A stretch of DNA of 64,000 bases, from contig NZ_BILY01000034.1 of NCBI RefSeq assembly GCF_004000805.1, forward strand, positions 17,881 to 81,880, read 5' to 3'. Position 1 is the stretch's first letter. Each line of letters starts with the position of its first letter. This stretch comes from Paenibacillus glycanilyticus NBRC 16618 (lineage in GTDB: Bacteria > Bacillota > Bacilli > Paenibacillales > Paenibacillaceae). This document shows positions 50,576 to 58,720 of the stretch, in pieces. The position numbers and the translations under genes were made by a program. Below the pieces are notes generated by a model. It was not told the DNA's origin. It searched no databases and saw only the letters and a list, made by a program, of their open reading frames with translations.

Positions 50576-50920
50576 ATGAAGAAGACAAAGCTGGCGGGCG
50601 ATAACATTAGCTTGAAGACGAGGAAGAATGAGGATCCGCATGTCATGGCATGGTTGAACATGCAGACGAACCTGATGGATTCCCTTCGTTATCTCGTGGA
50701 GAACGAAATCATGCAGCATGGCGTCCGGAATTTGCAGATGTTTATCCCGATGGAGCGGACAGGTATTCACAGACAAGACTTGTTGGTTCCCCAACAAGCG
50801 GCGGCTGCTGTAGAGGAGACCGAGCATCCTGTAGAAGCAGCAAGAGCTGACGTCTATGAAGAAGAACAACCCACGGGCCAAGAGGAAATTGACGATGAGG
50901 ATATCGAGGCGTGGAGCTAG
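50576..50920 (+). CDS. ParR-like DNA-binding adaptor protein
   Basis: A 114-residue protein. The N-terminal 65 residues, MKKTKLAGDNISLKTRKNEDPHVMAWLNMQTNLMDSLRYLVENEIMQHGVRNLQMFIPMERT, follow the ParR pattern: a short beta strand with SLKT, D-P-x-V-x-x-W-L-x-x-Q-x-N-x-x-x-S-L-R-Y-L-(I/V)-E, ribbon-helix-helix-like. The C-terminal 45 residues are acidic (EEEQPTGQEEIDDEDIEAW), as expected for a tail that contacts the actin filament. ATG 50576 follows AGGTG. The gene sits between the actin-like gene and iterons it would bind. Confidence 0.7.
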   Translation: MKKTKLAGDNISLKTRKNEDPHVMAWLNMQTNLMDSLRYLVENEIMQHGVRNLQMFIPMERTGIHRQDLLVPQQAAAAVEETEHPVEAARADVYEEEQPTGQEEIDDEDIEAWS

Positions 50921-50931
50921 CAGGACGGATG

Positions 50932-51020
50932 TGGTATTACTTTGTGTGACGAGGGTCATAAGTAATACCAGGTAACATTCGGTAATACTAAGTAATACCA
51001 AGTAATATCAAGTAATACGC
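50932..51020. repeat. Centromere-like tandem iterons (six 10-bp units plus one inverted copy)
   Basis: An inverted copy TGGTATTACTT is at 50932-50942. Six 10-bp units then run head to tail from 50961 to 51020. The consensus AGTAATACCA is exact at 50961-50970 and 50991-51000, has one change at 51001-51010, two at 50981-50990 and 51011-51020, and is degenerate at 50971-50980. The 10-bp period puts sites on one face of the helix, as in parC/parN-type plasmid centromeres. It begins 11 bases after the adaptor gene. Confidence 0.85.
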
Positions 51021-51073
51021 AGGATGACAAAAGTGTAAGCGGCATGGAAATGATAGAAAAGAGGGATGCAGGC

Positions 51074-51880
51074 ATGTTGGAACTCACTATCATGACTTTT
51101 AATCTGCGCTATCCGGAAATCAAAGACGGATCTAATTATTGGCCGGAACGGATCGACCGAGCGGCCTCCGTTATCGAAAAACATCATCCCATGCTTATCG
51201 GCACTCAAGAAGGCTATCACTCGATGCTCAAAGATTTGGAGACCCGTTTGAAGGAATACGATTGGGTCGGGCAGGGGCGGTTCGGCGAACATGAAAACGA
51301 GCACAATGCCATTTTTTATAACCGCGACGAGCTAATCATGCAAGACAACGGACAGTTTTGGCTGTCGGAAACACCGGAATTGAAAGCTTCCGTTAGTTGG
51401 GGAAGCGCGTTTCCGCGAATCTGTACTTGGACTTGTTTCCTTCACCGAAAATCCGGCCATTCATTCTATTTTTACAATACTCATTTAGACCACCATAGCC
51501 AGGAAGCGAAAGACCGTGGGATCCAGGTAATAGGAGAACACATAGCCAAGCAGCGCGCTTTGGATGGGCTTCCCGTATTGCTTGCAGGGGATTTCAACTC
51601 GTATCCGGATGAGTTCCCGATACGCTTCTTGCGTGGCGAGATCGAGACGGATGGCACAAAAAGCGATTTGACGGATGCATACTCCCGGATCAAAGGAAAA
51701 CCCGGTTTAACGGCGCATGACTTCAAAGGTGGCGATGACGGAGAACCGATCGATTATATTTTTGCTTCTGCCGAATTCGAATGGTTGTCGGTGCAGGTTG
51801 AGCGCTGCCAAGTAAACGGAGGATATCCGTCGGACCACTATCCGGTTGTGGCAAGAACCAGACTCCTGTCAGGCTTATAA
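51074..51880 (+). CDS. Endonuclease/exonuclease/phosphatase (EEP) family hydrolase
   Basis: A 268-residue EEP-fold protein: LTIMTFNLRYPEIKDGSNYW (metal-binding Asn), LIGTQEGYHSML (Glu), FYNTHLDHHSQEAKDRG, VLLAGDFNSYPDEFPI and the end GGYPSDHYPVVARTRL. These are the catalytic motifs of the superfamily; substrate may be nucleic acid, a phospholipid or a phosphoester. ATG 51074 follows AGAGGGA, while ATG 51044 has no ribosome binding site and lies close to the iterons. The protein has no signal peptide. Confidence 0.85.
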   Translation: MLELTIMTFNLRYPEIKDGSNYWPERIDRAASVIEKHHPMLIGTQEGYHSMLKDLETRLKEYDWVGQGRFGEHENEHNAIFYNRDELIMQDNGQFWLSETPELKASVSWGSAFPRICTWTCFLHRKSGHSFYFYNTHLDHHSQEAKDRGIQVIGEHIAKQRALDGLPVLLAGDFNSYPDEFPIRFLRGEIETDGTKSDLTDAYSRIKGKPGLTAHDFKGGDDGEPIDYIFASAEFEWLSVQVERCQVNGGYPSDHYPVVARTRLLSGL

Positions 51881-51896
51881 TGAACATGCTAAGTAG

Positions 51897-51922
51897 GGGC
51901 CATCCGCAGAGGATGGCCCTTA
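51897..51922 (+). terminator. Terminator after the EEP hydrolase gene
   Basis: GGGCCATCC (51897-51905) pairs perfectly with GGATGGCCC (51911-51919); TTAAACTT follows, a weak T-tract. Confidence 0.75.
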
Positions 51923-52247
51923 AACTTGCTGTTATATCGGTAATTGTATATTTTTAGTGGTTGCCAAATTGAAGGCGATTATGGATAATAAGCGATATCT
52001 TTGTTTATTTAATAAACAAACAAAGATAAGGGACAATAACATCAGCAGGGCGGGTATAACGGAGCATAGGACGGGTATTTTATATAAGAATTTTTTTTTA
52101 TTTTATTTGCCTGAACTTTATATGAATTCTCGAAAATGTAAGGGCTTTTATTAGGTTTCGTAGAATGGGCTTCAGAGGCTGCAATCAACACGTCCCTACA
52201 GCTAAGATCCTCAAATGTTTAATGGAGAAAGTAAAGGAGCATTCATC
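51923..52247. other. AT-rich intergenic region upstream of the GPH transporter
   Basis: About 325 bases of markedly AT-rich DNA, including a run of nine Ts and an ATTTTTTTTTATTTTATTT-like stretch, with no credible gene (the frame 51957-52154 has no ribosome binding site or family match). It contains the palindrome at 52000-52020. It probably holds the promoter and control region of the transporter gene. Confidence 0.6.
52000..52020. promoter_or_regulatory. Palindrome, candidate operator
   Basis: TTTGTTTATT (52000-52009), one base, AATAAACAAA (52011-52020): a perfect 21-bp inverted repeat 228 bases before the GPH transporter start. No regulator gene is adjacent, and the site could alternatively be a structural AT-rich repeat. 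Confidence 0.45.
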
Positions 52248-53723
52248 ATGAGTGATAACACACAGGTTGTTCAGCAGGAAGAGTATCACAAGCTCAATCT
52301 TATTGAACGTATGGGCTACGGCTTCGGAGATTTTGCTCAAAATCTTGTTTTTGGTACCGTCGGAGGCTTTCTGGCCCTCTTTCTGACGACTGTCAATGCG
52401 ATCGGTACGGCAACTGCGGGATTTATCTTCCTCTTTGTCCGTATCGTCAATGTATTATGGGACCCGATGGTCGGGACTTATGTCGATAAACGCTCATCAA
52501 GAGCAGGTAAATACCGTCCCTGGTTACTTCGTGCCGGTATTCCGCTGGTTATCTTGGGTGCGCTGCTGTTTGCGCCTATTCCCGGCGTCCGTGGTTCTGT
52601 TCCTTTTATCTTCATTACCTATTTGTTGCTCGACTTGGTATATTCCGTCGTTAATATTCCTTACGGCTCGCTGAACGCCTCATTGACCCGTAACCCTGAA
52701 TCTGTTGACCAAATTACAACGACTCGCATGACGCTTGCAAATGTTGCCAATCTTCTTGTTTATACTCTATTCCCCATGTTTGTTCAAATGGTGGCGCCTA
52801 AAGATCGTTCACTTAAAGACACGGGTCTGTTTGGATTAAAGCTGAACATGGGGACGTATACTGATCCTTCAGCAGATCATGCATGGTTTGGCGTTTATGC
52901 CGTTTATATGGTTATTGGCGCCATTGCGCTTTTCCTCTGCTACAAGTTTACGAAAGAACGCGTTGTCGCCAACGCCGAACAATCGGCACAAGTCAAAGTC
53001 TATGATTTCTTTGTTGAGTTTAAAAATAATAAGCCTTTGATTATCCTGGGCATTTTCTTCATGTTGGCATTTACATTTATGTTTTTCATGAATACGGTTA
53101 ATGGGTTTTTCTATCAATATACTGTCGATCATTCCGATTGGATGGGTGCTGTAGGGCTAATTGCCTCCATACCTGGCATCGCTTTTACTGTATTCTGGCC
53201 AAAACTCAAGAAAACCTTCGGCAAAAAAGGCTTTTTCCAGCTCTTCCTCGGTATGTTTGTTGTCGGCGAAATCCTGACTTGGATTTGGAGTCTCGATGGT
53301 ATGCACGATCAACTTTGGTTGGCCTACGTTTCGACTTTCATCAAGCAGTGGGGCTTGTCCTCAGCGACTGGCTTCATGTGGGCGCTTGTTCCCGAAGTGG
53401 TTTCATATGGCGAATTGAAGTCTGGTAAGCGCAATGCTGCTATCATCAATGCGATTATGGGGCTCTTCTTCAAGATTGGCTTTACTCTAGGAGGTGCTGT
53501 TCCATTATGGTTCCTTGCAGCGTATGGATTTAATGGAGATGCTGCGCACCAGACAGCTCACGCCCTTTCAGGGATTAATATGACGGCTATTTGGATACCT
53601 GCTGTTCTCGCCATTGTTTCAATGATTGTGATGCAGTTCTATCCGCTGTCTGATAAGGACGTTGACAATATTAATAAAGAACTTGACGCAAAACGCGCTG
53701 AGATGAAACAAATAGAAGCTTAA
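52248..53723 (+). CDS. GPH-family sugar:cation symporter (MFS)
   Basis: A 491-residue 12-helix transporter. The N-terminus LNLIERMGYGFGDFAQNLVFGTVGGFLALFLT and FLFVRIVNVLWDPMVGTYVDKRSSRAGKYRPWLL is the glycoside-pentoside-hexuronide signature, and IPYGSLNASLTRNP and VSYGELKSGKRNAAIINAIMGLFFKIG are further GPH motifs. It imports a sugar or glycoside with Na+ or H+; substrate unknown. ATG 52248 follows AAAGGAG. Third codon positions look more AT-rich than in neighbouring genes (read by eye), and the upstream region is AT-rich, suggesting recent transfer. No glycosidase is adjacent. Confidence 0.88.
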   Translation: MSDNTQVVQQEEYHKLNLIERMGYGFGDFAQNLVFGTVGGFLALFLTTVNAIGTATAGFIFLFVRIVNVLWDPMVGTYVDKRSSRAGKYRPWLLRAGIPLVILGALLFAPIPGVRGSVPFIFITYLLLDLVYSVVNIPYGSLNASLTRNPESVDQITTTRMTLANVANLLVYTLFPMFVQMVAPKDRSLKDTGLFGLKLNMGTYTDPSADHAWFGVYAVYMVIGAIALFLCYKFTKERVVANAEQSAQVKVYDFFVEFKNNKPLIILGIFFMLAFTFMFFMNTVNGFFYQYTVDHSDWMGAVGLIASIPGIAFTVFWPKLKKTFGKKGFFQLFLGMFVVGEILTWIWSLDGMHDQLWLAYVSTFIKQWGLSSATGFMWALVPEVVSYGELKSGKRNAAIINAIMGLFFKIGFTLGGAVPLWFLAAYGFNGDAAHQTAHALSGINMTAIWIPAVLAIVSMIVMQFYPLSDKDVDNINKELDAKRAEMKQIEA

Positions 53724-53804
53724 CTCTAAAGAAACCGATGATTGAACGATCTTGCGTCTCCGGCAGTTGACGGAGGCTGGACCGCTCAATAATAATCATG
53801 ACCT

Positions 53805-53836
53805 GGCGCCCGATCGATTGGGCGCCTTTGCTTTTG
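53805..53836 (+). terminator. Terminator after the GPH transporter gene
   Basis: GGCGCCC (53805-53811) pairs with GGGCGCC (53820-53826), loop of eight, followed by TTTGCTTTT. Confidence 0.8.
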
Positions 53837-53927
53837 ATTAAGCATTATTTCCCCCATAGACGTATGAAGTTGCGAGCGCTACACTAGGGAAGGCGACAGA
53901 GAATAAACATAGTGGGAGCTTGTAAAC

Positions 53928-55322
53928 GTGACTTTATCAGACCATACTCCATCTTGGAAAAAGCTTAGTCTTTATGCCGTAACCTGGCCTATCTTCGTAG
54001 ACTCCGTACTGCGGATGCTGCTGGGCACGGTTGACGTGTTTATGTTAAGCCGCATCTCCGACAAGGCAACGGGCGCAGTAGGCTTAGCCAACGAAATCAT
54101 TTATTTTTGCATTATGATGTTCGGCTTTGTCGGCATTGGCACCAGCGTTGCGGTATCCCAGTATATCGGCGCCCGGCGGGCGAAAGAGGCGAGCCGTATT
54201 TCGGCAATGGCGATCTCGATGAATCTGATCTTCGGAATCGTCGTCAGCATTGTTATCGTATGTTTTGGGGAGTCGCTTCTGCGGATGTTACACTTAAACC
54301 CCGAACAAATCGGAATCGCGAACCACTACTTAAAGATTATCGGCGGATTTATTTGGGTCGAGGCGCTTTCCTACGCGGTCTCGTCGGTTATCCGTTCAAC
54401 GGGAAATACGAAGAGCGTTATGTTTGTAACTCTAGGCGTCAACCTCCTCCATATGGGAGGGAATTATCTGCTTATCTTCGGCAACCTGGGCTTCCCGGAG
54501 TGGGGAGTTACGGGGGCGGCTATATCAACGGTCGTAAGCCGATTGCTTGGCATCGTTGTTCTCTTTATCCTGTTGTACCGCCGAATTGCCGTACCGATTC
54601 AACGGAAGGATTACGTGCGCTGGAAAGCTTCTTACGCAAAACAAATCCTGAGCATCGGCTTGCCCGCGGCAGGGGAGCATCTCTCTTACCAGTCGCAATA
54701 CCTGATGATCATTGGTTTCGTCAATATGATTGGCATCACTGCGTTAAACACGCATGTGTACGTCATGAACGTATCGAACTATTTTATGGCGCTGGCTCTG
54801 GCCATTGGGATGGGTACGGAGATCATCGTCGGACAAATGGTCGGTGCGGGAGAAATGAAGGAAGCTTACCGGCGACTGATGAAAAGCGTACGAATCAGCT
54901 TCCTGTTAACGCTGGCTGTTGTTGGCACGGCCGCGATATTCCGGCATGAGCTGATCGGGCTGTTTACAAAGGACCCTGAAATCATTGCTGCCGGGGCGAG
55001 CATCTTTTTGCTTTCCATCATACTTGAACCCGGCCGCACCTTTAATATGGTCATCATCAACTCGCTGCGTGCCGCCGGGGATGCACGGTTCCCTGTATTA
55101 GCGGGCGTTGTCTCCATGTGGGGAGTCTCGGTACCGCTTGCTTATTTGCTCGGGGTTCATTTCGGGATTGGCCTGCTTGGCGTATGGATTGCCTTTACCG
55201 TGGACGAATGGCTGCGCGGAGTTATGATGCTGCTTCGCTGGAGAAGCAGGGTCTGGGAGAAGAAAGCATTAGTAAAGCCGGCTTCCGTCGTTCCGGATCA
55301 TGGCGTGGAAGCACAGATTTAA
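53928..55322 (+). CDS. MATE family efflux transporter
   Basis: A 464-residue protein with about 12 hydrophobic helices. MATE motifs: WPIFVDSVLRMLLGTVDVFMLSRISDKATGAVGLAN, GIGTSVAVSQYIGARRAKEASRIS near 65-90, NYLLIFGNLGFPEWGVTGAAISTVVSR near 180-205, and the second-half GTEIIVGQMVGAGEMKEAYR. It exports drugs or metabolites with Na+ or H+. GTG 53928 follows AGTGGGAG; no closer ATG fits. It lies alone between terminators. Confidence 0.9.
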   Translation: MTLSDHTPSWKKLSLYAVTWPIFVDSVLRMLLGTVDVFMLSRISDKATGAVGLANEIIYFCIMMFGFVGIGTSVAVSQYIGARRAKEASRISAMAISMNLIFGIVVSIVIVCFGESLLRMLHLNPEQIGIANHYLKIIGGFIWVEALSYAVSSVIRSTGNTKSVMFVTLGVNLLHMGGNYLLIFGNLGFPEWGVTGAAISTVVSRLLGIVVLFILLYRRIAVPIQRKDYVRWKASYAKQILSIGLPAAGEHLSYQSQYLMIIGFVNMIGITALNTHVYVMNVSNYFMALALAIGMGTEIIVGQMVGAGEMKEAYRRLMKSVRISFLLTLAVVGTAAIFRHELIGLFTKDPEIIAAGASIFLLSIILEPGRTFNMVIINSLRAAGDARFPVLAGVVSMWGVSVPLAYLLGVHFGIGLLGVWIAFTVDEWLRGVMMLLRWRSRVWEKKALVKPASVVPDHGVEAQI

Positions 55323-55350
55323 GCTCGGATATTGCATATTGTCATACAGT

Positions 55351-55378
55351 AAAACCCGGTCATTCAGACCGGGTTTTT
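55351..55378. terminator. Bidirectional terminator between MATE and catalase genes
   Basis: AAAACCCGGTC (55351-55361) pairs with GACCGGGTTTT (55367-55377), 5-base loop, followed by more Ts. Confidence 0.93.
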
Positions 55379-55404
55379 GTAATGCGTTCCGCTTATAGAT
55401 TGAC

Positions 55405-56250
55405 TTACAGCTGTCGTTTCCAGAAACGGCCTTGTGCGATTCCGTTAATGAAAGCCTCAATCGTGGAATGAGCTAAATCGTACACGCCAGCCTCGTCTAA
55501 TCGCACCCTTGCCGACGCTAACGCTTGATGATCGCTGAGAGCCAGCGCCAACGGTTTATAGTGCTTATATGCCGTTTCGATGAATGCCAAGGCAGGCGCG
55601 GGAATCGTAGACTCGCTGCTTACCAATAAAACGGCATCGAAGAGAGTAGGGTCCGTCGTCTCGAAAGTTGCCGTTACTTTCAGCGGGTTAGGCAAGTCAT
55701 GGAGCTTATGGCCAACAATCGTAAAATTAACGTTCTTTTCCGTTAGAGCCGTTGTCCAATCGGCGAACCGCTCCACATCAGGATCGCCAACCCGCACGAT
55801 GGCGACTTTTTTCGTATCGGGGAGAAGGACGGTATCGGCCATGCTGAGGGCGGGTGATTTTTTGTCGGATTTCACTTCCCGGTTCTCATCGGGAAGAGGG
55901 GCTCCGATTTGGTCCGCCACCTCTTGCGCCAAGCTGCGGTCGACATGATTTAACAGGGCGATAGCGTTTGCTTTTACGAGATCGGATTTGCATTTGCCAA
56001 GCTCAAAGCTGAATGCCTTCTTGACATGCTCTTGCTCATAAGGGGCCAGACTATTGTAGAAAAGCTTCGCTTGCGAAAAAAAGTCCAGGAAGCTTTCGCT
56101 GCGTCCTCTGATTTTGCGGCCGTCAATTCGCTCTTGATAATGCGCATAACCGCCATGCTCTTCGGGAACCGGCGCCGGCTGATTGACGTTTAATCCGTTC
56201 CGATGATAGCTGGTTTGTCCCTGATGAATGCTCATCTGATGCATGCCGTC
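55405..56250 (-). pseudogene. katE: Large-subunit catalase, C-terminal part (detached by an in-frame stop)
   Basis: A 281-codon continuation of the catalase frame starting at DGMHQMSIHQG directly after the TGA at 56251-56253. It includes the wrapping and helical catalase segments (YQERIDGRKIRGRSESFLDFFSQAKLFYNSLAPYEQEHVKKAFSFELGKC) and the flavodoxin/DJ-1-like C-terminal domain (KKVAIVRVGDPDVERF, DAVLLVSSESTIPAPALAFIETAYKHYKPLALA) found in HPII-type catalases. A start at ATG 56244 is possible but no ribosome binding site is present, so independent translation is doubtful. Confidence 0.85.
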
Positions 56251-57411
56251 TCATTGATTGTTATGGAACGGGCAAACGGGCCGGTTGATCGGAATTTGGT
56301 GGAAGTTGGGACCGCCTAGCCGGGATAGTTGTGTATCGGTATAGGAGAATAACCGCCCTTGCAAAAGGGGATCGTTCGAGAAATCGATACCGGGCACGAC
56401 ATGACCGGGGTGGAAGGCCACCTGCTCCGTCTCCGCGAAGAAATTGCTGACATTTTGGTTCAAGGTCATTTTACCGACCCGTTTCACCGGAATTTCCTCT
56501 TCGGGCCACAACTTGGTGGGGTCCAGCAGATCAAAATCGAACTTATGCTCATCCTCTTCCGGAATAAGCTGCAAGCCAAGCTCCCACTCGGGATATTGGC
56601 CTTTTTCGATCGCCTCATATAAATCCTCCCGATGGAAATCCGGATTTTTGCCCGCGATTTGCTGAGCTTCATCCCAAACCAAGGAATGAATCCCCAAGAC
56701 GGGCTTCCAATGGAATTTGACGAAATGAGATCGTCCTGCCGCGTTCACGAGGCGGAAGGTATGCACGCCAAAGCCCTCCATCATGCGAAGGCTGCGCGGA
56801 ATGGCCCGATCGCTCATGACCCACATCACCATGTGGGCCGTCTCCGGATTTTGCCCGACAAAATCCCAGAACGTATCATGCGCGCTGGCCCCTTGCGGGA
56901 TTTCGTTATGCGGTTCGGGCTTAACGGCATGGACGAAATCGGGAAACTTGATGGCATCCTGAATAAAGAAAACAGGCATGTTGTTGCCCACCAAATCGTA
57001 GTTGCCTTCATCCGTATAAAACTTGGTCGCGAACCCGCGTACGTCCCGAACGGTATCGCTCGATCCTCTTGATCCTTGCACCGTGGAAAAACGCACGAAT
57101 ACAGGCGTAATTTTAGATGGATCCGTAAGAAAATCGGCCTTGGTGAACTCCTCTAAGGATTCGTAAAGCTGGAAAAAACCGTGAGCGCCTACGCCGCGGG
57201 CATGAACGATCCGCTCGGGAATGCGCTCATGATCGAAGTGCGTCATTTTCTCGCGAAAGTGAAAATCCTCCAAAAGTGTAGGGCCGCGTTGCCCCGCCTT
57301 TAAGGAGAACTCGTCTTCAGCCATTTTTAACCCCTGGTTGGTGGTCAAGTCTTGCATACCTTCGTTGTTAACGGTGTATTTCTTTAATTGCTCCGTCTTC
57401 TTATTATCCAT
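56251..57411 (-). pseudogene. katE: Large-subunit catalase (HPII/KatE type), N-terminal part ending at a nonsense codon
   Basis: A 386-residue heme-catalase N-terminal part. The active-site His is in RIVHARGVGAHGFF and Asn in VGNNMPVFFIQDAIKFPDF; the heme-ligand Tyr is in RLFSYTDTQLSRLGGPNF. The frame stops at TGA after RPVCPFHNNQ; the next codons (DGMH) continue the family motif HNxQRDGMH, so the TGA replaces an Arg codon, most simply CGA to TGA. The product lacks the C-terminal catalase helices and flavodoxin-like domain and is probably inactive or unstable. ATG 57411 is better spaced from AGGAGG than ATG 57417. The pair of fragments would give a protein of about 668 residues. Confidence 0.88.
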
Positions 57412-57585
57412 GATCATTCCTCCTAGCCGTATAAGAACCTTACGTTCAAATACCCGATTCGCTAGGATTTAATCTTCTTGCACGAAGAAAACGGTGTTGA
57501 ATTCCCAAGAGGGATTGAGGAAATATTCTAAAGAAGTATGATTGAGTTATAAACGACAACTTTAAGGTATTGGAGGCTTCAGAAG

Positions 57586-57877
57586 ATGCACTTCATGTTA
57601 TGGTCTACACCGCCAAGAGCAACGTTTCATCTGGATATGACGGCAGAAGAGAGAGGGATTATGCACCAGCATATTGCCTATTGGACGGAACAGCAGAATC
57701 AAGGGATTGCTCTCGTCTTCGGTCCGGTTGAAAAAACCGGATGATCCTCATGGACTTGCCGTAATTGAGGTGGAGAATGCGGATCAAGTCACAAAACTAA
57801 TCGCGGAGGACCCCGCCGTTGCTGCGGGCTTAATGACGACCGACTTTTACCCCATGATGGCGGTCGTACAGAAATAA
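57586..57877 (+). pseudogene. YciI-like protein with a single-base frameshift
   Basis: Frame 1 from ATG 57586 (MHFMLWSTPPRATFHLDMTAEERGIMHQHIAYWTEQQNQGIALVFGPVEK, 52 codons) meets TGA at 57742-57744. Frame 2 continues without break from the same spot: KPDDPHGLAVIEVENADQVTKLIAEDPAVAAGLMTTDFYPMMAVVQK, stopping at 57875-57877. Together they read as a YciI/YCII-type dimeric alpha-beta protein with the GLAVIEV core. The junction is a run of six As (57731-57736); five would restore the frame. TTGGAGG precedes the ATG. A sequencing error in the homopolymer is possible. Confidence 0.8.
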
Positions 57878-57886
57878 CCTGCTTTA

Positions 57887-57913
57887 AAGGCCATCCGAGA
57901 GAAGGATGGCCTT
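57887..57913. terminator. Bidirectional terminator
   Basis: AAGGCCATCC (57887-57896) pairs perfectly with GGATGGCCTT (57904-57913); its right end overlaps the stop codon of the convergent polymerase gene. Confidence 0.85.
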
Positions 57914-58640
57914 ATCCCTTGTTTCTTTCAATAAACGCTAAAATTTCATGAAGGGATTGATTCTGCTTGTTGGCAGTCAGCTGCTGAAACAAATCCCCTT
58001 TTTCGCTTATTCTTCCCGCTATATTCAACATCGTATAGTCCGAAGGCTGAATCCCTTCCGCCAGCTCCGGCCATGTTAACGGGGTTGCAACCGTTGCGTG
58101 TGGCCTAGCTCGCGGGGAGTATACGACAGGCATGGTTCTTCCTCTCCACAGCTGCAAGTAATCGAAATACAGCTTGCTGCCTCTTTTCGAAACGACTCTT
58201 TCAAGCGTAATCTGCTCCGGCATTTGCTCTCTGAAATATTCGGCAATAAAAGCCGTTACCATTTCCATAGGAAAATCGGTTTTATCATAGCGGTCGAACG
58301 GAACGTGAAATTCCAGAGCACCGTAATTCGCGGCCCACACCAAGGTTGCCGTATCGTTTAGCAAGATCCGTTCCTTATTTTTATAGTAAACCCGGCTAAC
58401 CCATTCCGGTGCCGATGCAGGAACAGACCTTTTCTCGATTCTCTTTCCGGCTATTCCATGCGGGTAGAGCCACAACATGAGCAGCCTGTCCCTTGCATGT
58501 TGAATCATGTAGCCCGATACACGGACTAAATAGTGTATGTAGTCAAGCTTTGAAATCCCCTGCGATTCCCAAATCATAAGGTCGGGATGAGTAATGGCAA
58601 TCCTCTTGCCATCAACGACGACTTCTTCCACGCCCACCAA
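57912..58640 (-). CDS. LigD-type DNA polymerase/primase domain protein with the catalytic core deleted
   Basis: A 242-residue protein clearly related to the polymerase domain of bacterial LigD (non-homologous end joining). N-terminal IAITHPDLMIWESQGISKLDYIHYLVRVSGYM, then LLMLWLYPHGIAGKRIEKR, and C-terminal RGSKLYFDYLQLWRGRTMPVVYSPRARPHATVATPLTWPEL are all recognisable. Between GALEFHVPFDRYDKTDFP (about 110-127) and MEMVTAFIAEYFREQMP the family's DLDP catalytic motif and SGxKGxH segment are missing, about 55-60 residues, with the frame intact. The remaining protein lacks two catalytic aspartates and is probably not a polymerase. TTG 58640 follows GGGGGCGGG; GTG codons follow closely. Divergent from a LigD-type ligase gene. 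Confidence 0.8.
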   Translation of the reverse strand: MVGVEEVVVDGKRIAITHPDLMIWESQGISKLDYIHYLVRVSGYMIQHARDRLLMLWLYPHGIAGKRIEKRSVPASAPEWVSRVYYKNKERILLNDTATLVWAANYGALEFHVPFDRYDKTDFPMEMVTAFIAEYFREQMPEQITLERVVSKRGSKLYFDYLQLWRGRTMPVVYSPRARPHATVATPLTWPELAEGIQPSDYTMLNIAGRISEKGDLFQQLTANKQNQSLHEILAFIERNKG

Positions 58641-58720
58641 TGCCCGCCCCCTGTATTTTCTCTATATTTTCGATTCTTTTGGCTCAAACTATGTATTATC
58701 CAAAAAACGGAGTGATCAGT

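Noticed and set aside
51957..52154. 65-residue frame upstream of the GPH transporter
   Set aside because: AT-rich random composition, no ribosome binding site, and it spans the palindrome.
56251..56253. TGA in the catalase gene as selenocysteine or programmed read-through
   Set aside because: Catalases are not selenoproteins and the position is an Arg in the family; the next base is G, not the C typical of leaky TGA. A nonsense change or sequence error is simpler.
57731..57736. A6 tract in the YciI-like gene as a programmed frameshift site
   Set aside because: No Shine-Dalgarno-like stimulator or following structure is evident, and this family is normally a simple single frame.
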